Part shown: in pieces, positions 61,964-64,000 of the stretch
Layout: every line of letters starts with the position of its first letter
How positions within the stretch are numbered: the stretch's first letter is position 1
DNA from: Competibacter_A sp037045685
Lineage (GTDB): Bacteria > Pseudomonadota > Gammaproteobacteria > Competibacterales > Competibacteraceae
Assembly: GCA_037045685.1 (NCBI GenBank)
Contig: JBAOII010000027.1
Span: forward strand, 68,191-132,190
DNA length: 64,000 nucleotides
Direction of reading: 5' to 3'
The notes under the pieces: model-generated
Database searches by the model: none
Told to the model about the DNA's origin: nothing
Seen by the model: only the letters and a program-made list of their open reading frames with translations
Made by a program: the position numbers and the translations under genes

Positions 61964-63475
61964 CTACGTCTGGATCTTAGTAGAAATGGGAGTAGCGATT
62001 ATTGATTTTTTATCAAGAGACGTGCAAATTTTATTTTTACCCGTTCTCTTTGCGTGATAAAGCATAATATCAGCTTTTTCGATTAAATCATCCGCATTTG
62101 TCGCATCATATGGACAGTATGCGATACCAATGCTAACTGTAACCTGCGAAATATTCTCGGCCTCCATCGGCAATTTTATAGCGGCAATCGCGGACCTTAT
62201 TCTTTCGGCAACGACTATGTTATTTTGCTCATTTTCAGCATACGGCAAAATAATGGCGAACTCTTCTCCCCCATAGCGCGCCGCCAGATCGACCTCACGA
62301 ATATAGGTTTTGACGATCCGCCCTAACTCGCGCAATACCAAATCACCCGCCAAATGACCCAATGTATCATTATAATCCTTGAAGTCATCTATATCGATCA
62401 TCATCAAGGCGACCTTATAATTCTGCCTGAAAGACCGTTTTAACTCAAAATCCAAAAAATGCTTGAAATAAGCGTAGTTATATAATCCAGTCAAGAGATC
62501 GCCAATCGCTGATCGAACTGTCGTCTCATAAATAGACCGTATGTCGTCCCATTGCCTTTTCTTTTTCACCAATACTTGGATTTTAGCCCACAACTCCCGA
62601 CGTTCGACTGGCTTGACCAGATACCCGTCACCCTCGGCTTCAACCCCATTTACCCGGTTTTCCACATCGCTCAAACTGGTGGTGAAGATCACCGGTGTAT
62701 GCCGGGTAAGCTCGCCAGCCTTCAAACGCCTGCAGATTTCAAAACCGTTCATGTCAGGCAGCATAACATCCAGAATGATCAAATCGAGCGGACGCTGGTT
62801 GGCTATCGCCAACGCCTCATCGCCCCTCATCACTATCGTCAAGCGATATTCGGGCTCTCGTAAATAGGCACGCATCAGCTTGATGTCTTTAGGATTATCT
62901 TCCACCAGCAACAACCGTATCGGTTTCGATGATCCGGATTCTCCCGGCTCGATCACCGAGGATGCGATATTTGCGGGATCCGCTTTATCCTCGATCACTT
63001 TTCCCTGCTTAACTTGGCGGTCCGCACAGAAATTGACTTCACTTTTTTGTCTGGTCGCCAATGCGTCCTGATATCTTTTCAGCTTCAGCATGGATTGAAC
63101 GCGAGTTAACAGCTCAACGTCATTTACCGGCCTATTGAGTATTTCTTCGGCTCCGGCCTCCAACCCTTTTTTTCTGTTTTCGCTGTCATCCAACACCGTG
63201 ATCAAGATGATCGGAATGACTGCGGTCCCAGCCGTGCTCTTGAGTTTTTTTATCACTTGGTAACTATCGATTACGGGAACGTCCGCATCTAACAAAATGA
63301 TGTCTGGCAAATGTTTTTCCGCTATTTTCAGCGCCTCGTAACCATCGAACGCGGTCAGGATGTTAAAGTTTTCTTTTTTGATCGTCTCCGCCAACGACCG
63401 AGCGTTGGCTTCATCGCCATCCGCGATGAGCACCTTCGGCCGCATTATCAGATCGGTGTTTTCAACATGGAGCAT
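61964..63475 (-). CDS. Two-receiver diguanylate cyclase (REC-REC-GGDEF)
   Basis: A 503-residue protein at the head of the AT-rich minus-strand block. REC1 (about 12-130) keeps D63 (LLDADVPVID) but has Arg-Pro where the conserved Lys-Pro belongs (LNRPVND) and a Gly in the acidic pocket (ADGDE), so its phosphorylation may be impaired. REC2 (about 182-300) is canonical (LDVMLPDMNG, VKPVE). The GGDEF domain ends the protein with GGEEF and an I-site REVD five residues before. It lies 23 bp upstream of the kinase gene. Either ATG 63475 or one ten codons later could be the start. Confidence 0.88.
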   Translation of the reverse strand: MLHVENTDLIMRPKVLIADGDEANARSLAETIKKENFNILTAFDGYEALKIAEKHLPDIILLDADVPVIDSYQVIKKLKSTAGTAVIPIILITVLDDSENRKKGLEAGAEEILNRPVNDVELLTRVQSMLKLKRYQDALATRQKSEVNFCADRQVKQGKVIEDKADPANIASSVIEPGESGSSKPIRLLLVEDNPKDIKLMRAYLREPEYRLTIVMRGDEALAIANQRPLDLIILDVMLPDMNGFEICRRLKAGELTRHTPVIFTTSLSDVENRVNGVEAEGDGYLVKPVERRELWAKIQVLVKKKRQWDDIRSIYETTVRSAIGDLLTGLYNYAYFKHFLDFELKRSFRQNYKVALMMIDIDDFKDYNDTLGHLAGDLVLRELGRIVKTYIREVDLAARYGGEEFAIILPYAENEQNNIVVAERIRSAIAAIKLPMEAENISQVTVSIGIAYCPYDATNADDLIEKADIMLYHAKRTGKNKICTSLDKKSIIATPISTKIQT

Positions 63476-64000
63476 TTTCTTCCACCCCTGACATTTTTTG
63501 TCCAGAAATGACTAAAATAGTCATCATTCATGTGTATCTTAAGATACATTCAATAATAATATACTAAAAAAGCATCAATATAGTTTAATAGCCTCTAATA
63601 TATTACAACAAGCTTAAAAAATTATCCTCTAGCAAGCAATTCCAGAATCCGACTTCAGAGCTCTTATCCCAAGAACTGACACGATAAATATGCAATAAAC
63701 ATGCCTAGCGCAGCCTCCCGGCTCCAGATGAGCGGATAATTCGCCACGGGACCGGATCGCGCTATCGGCGTAAGCGGTCCCCTTGGAGCCCGACGGGTCC
63801 CACCCGGAACGGCCCGCTCACAATATTCGTGTTATCAAGCGGTCCCGAGCCAGGCGGAGAGAAAAGACAGCGGTTCGCGAAGAGATCGATGCGCAAGCAG
63901 CGGCTTTCAAGGTCTTGGTTGGCCGCTTTCCCGAGCGAGACGGGTTTTCAGCGGTCCAAAGCTGCCCCGGAAGGGAACGAAAACAAGGCTAACGCCTCCA
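63476..64000. other. Right-end region without a recognised gene
   Basis: The first 200 bases are AT-rich and probably hold the promoter of the signalling operon. From about 63700 composition returns to GC-rich. A short open frame on + (63783-63992, 69 codons) has no ribosome-binding site or recognisable motif, and the minus strand shows only short fragments. I see no tRNA, attachment site or insertion sequence here. Confidence 0.5.

Noticed and set aside
63783..63992. Small 69-codon + strand frame at the right end
   Set aside because: No ribosome-binding site, no recognisable motif and no support from neighbours.

Overview
The window is 64 kb of a gammaproteobacterial chromosome. Most of it (1-48.6 kb) is GC-rich, carries housekeeping genes and is densely packed. 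The order rlmN-pilW-rodZ-hisS-yfgM-bamB, a long-form hisG, priA, the glnK/amtB/glnB nitrogen genes, the acetate symporter pair yjcH-actP and a RegB/RegA redox system fit an environmental, facultatively anaerobic gammaproteobacterium. A Competibacter-like relative is a guess that I cannot prove from sequence alone.

Layout. 0-4 kb: end of a glucan-biosynthesis gene, a hypothetical protein, an ADP-ribosylglycohydrolase, endonuclease V and hisG. 4.0-14 kb: ndk behind a perfect FNR-type box and a structured leader, then rlmN, pilW, rodZ, hisS, yfgM, bamB, marC and priA. 14-21 kb: acetate uptake (yjcH-actP), a CBS/nucleotidyltransferase protein, argS and an FtsN-like repeat protein. 21-28 kb: a YbaK-HDOD fusion, speA and speE (polyamines), and glnK-amtB-glnB behind NtrC and sigma-54 signals. 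28-32 kb: ubiK, comM and a tripartite toxin-antitoxin-SecB-like chaperone module with a palindromic operator. 32-37 kb: an NAD-linked group (nicotinamidase-like, PP2C-like and NrtR-like genes divergent from a sirtuin, with two operator-like palindromes between them), then a DASH photolyase/cryptochrome. 38-46.5 kb: regBA, a CBS protein, copper delivery for respiratory oxidases (two PCuAC proteins, SCO) and an MbnP/MbnH pair, with RegA-box-like palindromes scattered between. 46.5-48.6 kb: a transglutaminase-type membrane protein.

The stretch 43.9-47.4 kb contains about a dozen frameshifts. Nearly all look like single inserted bases, and the protein sequence stays conserved across the frames, so uncorrected sequence errors or very recent damage are likely.

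From 48.6 to 63.5 kb composition changes sharply to AT-rich and every gene is on the minus strand. This block looks horizontally acquired. It joins a cyclic-di-GMP signalling set (REC-REC-GGDEF, dCache histidine kinase, degenerate GGDEF-REC-HD-GYP, REC3-GGDEF) to a DapF-like amino-acid epimerase only 6 bp away, followed by an enlarged MFS transporter, an unrecognised 533-residue protein, a small methyltransferase and two paralogous ABC-type solute-binding proteins with no permease or ATPase. I read it as a candidate undescribed system in which a second-messenger module controls production, export or sensing of a small amino-acid-derived molecule. That function is inference.
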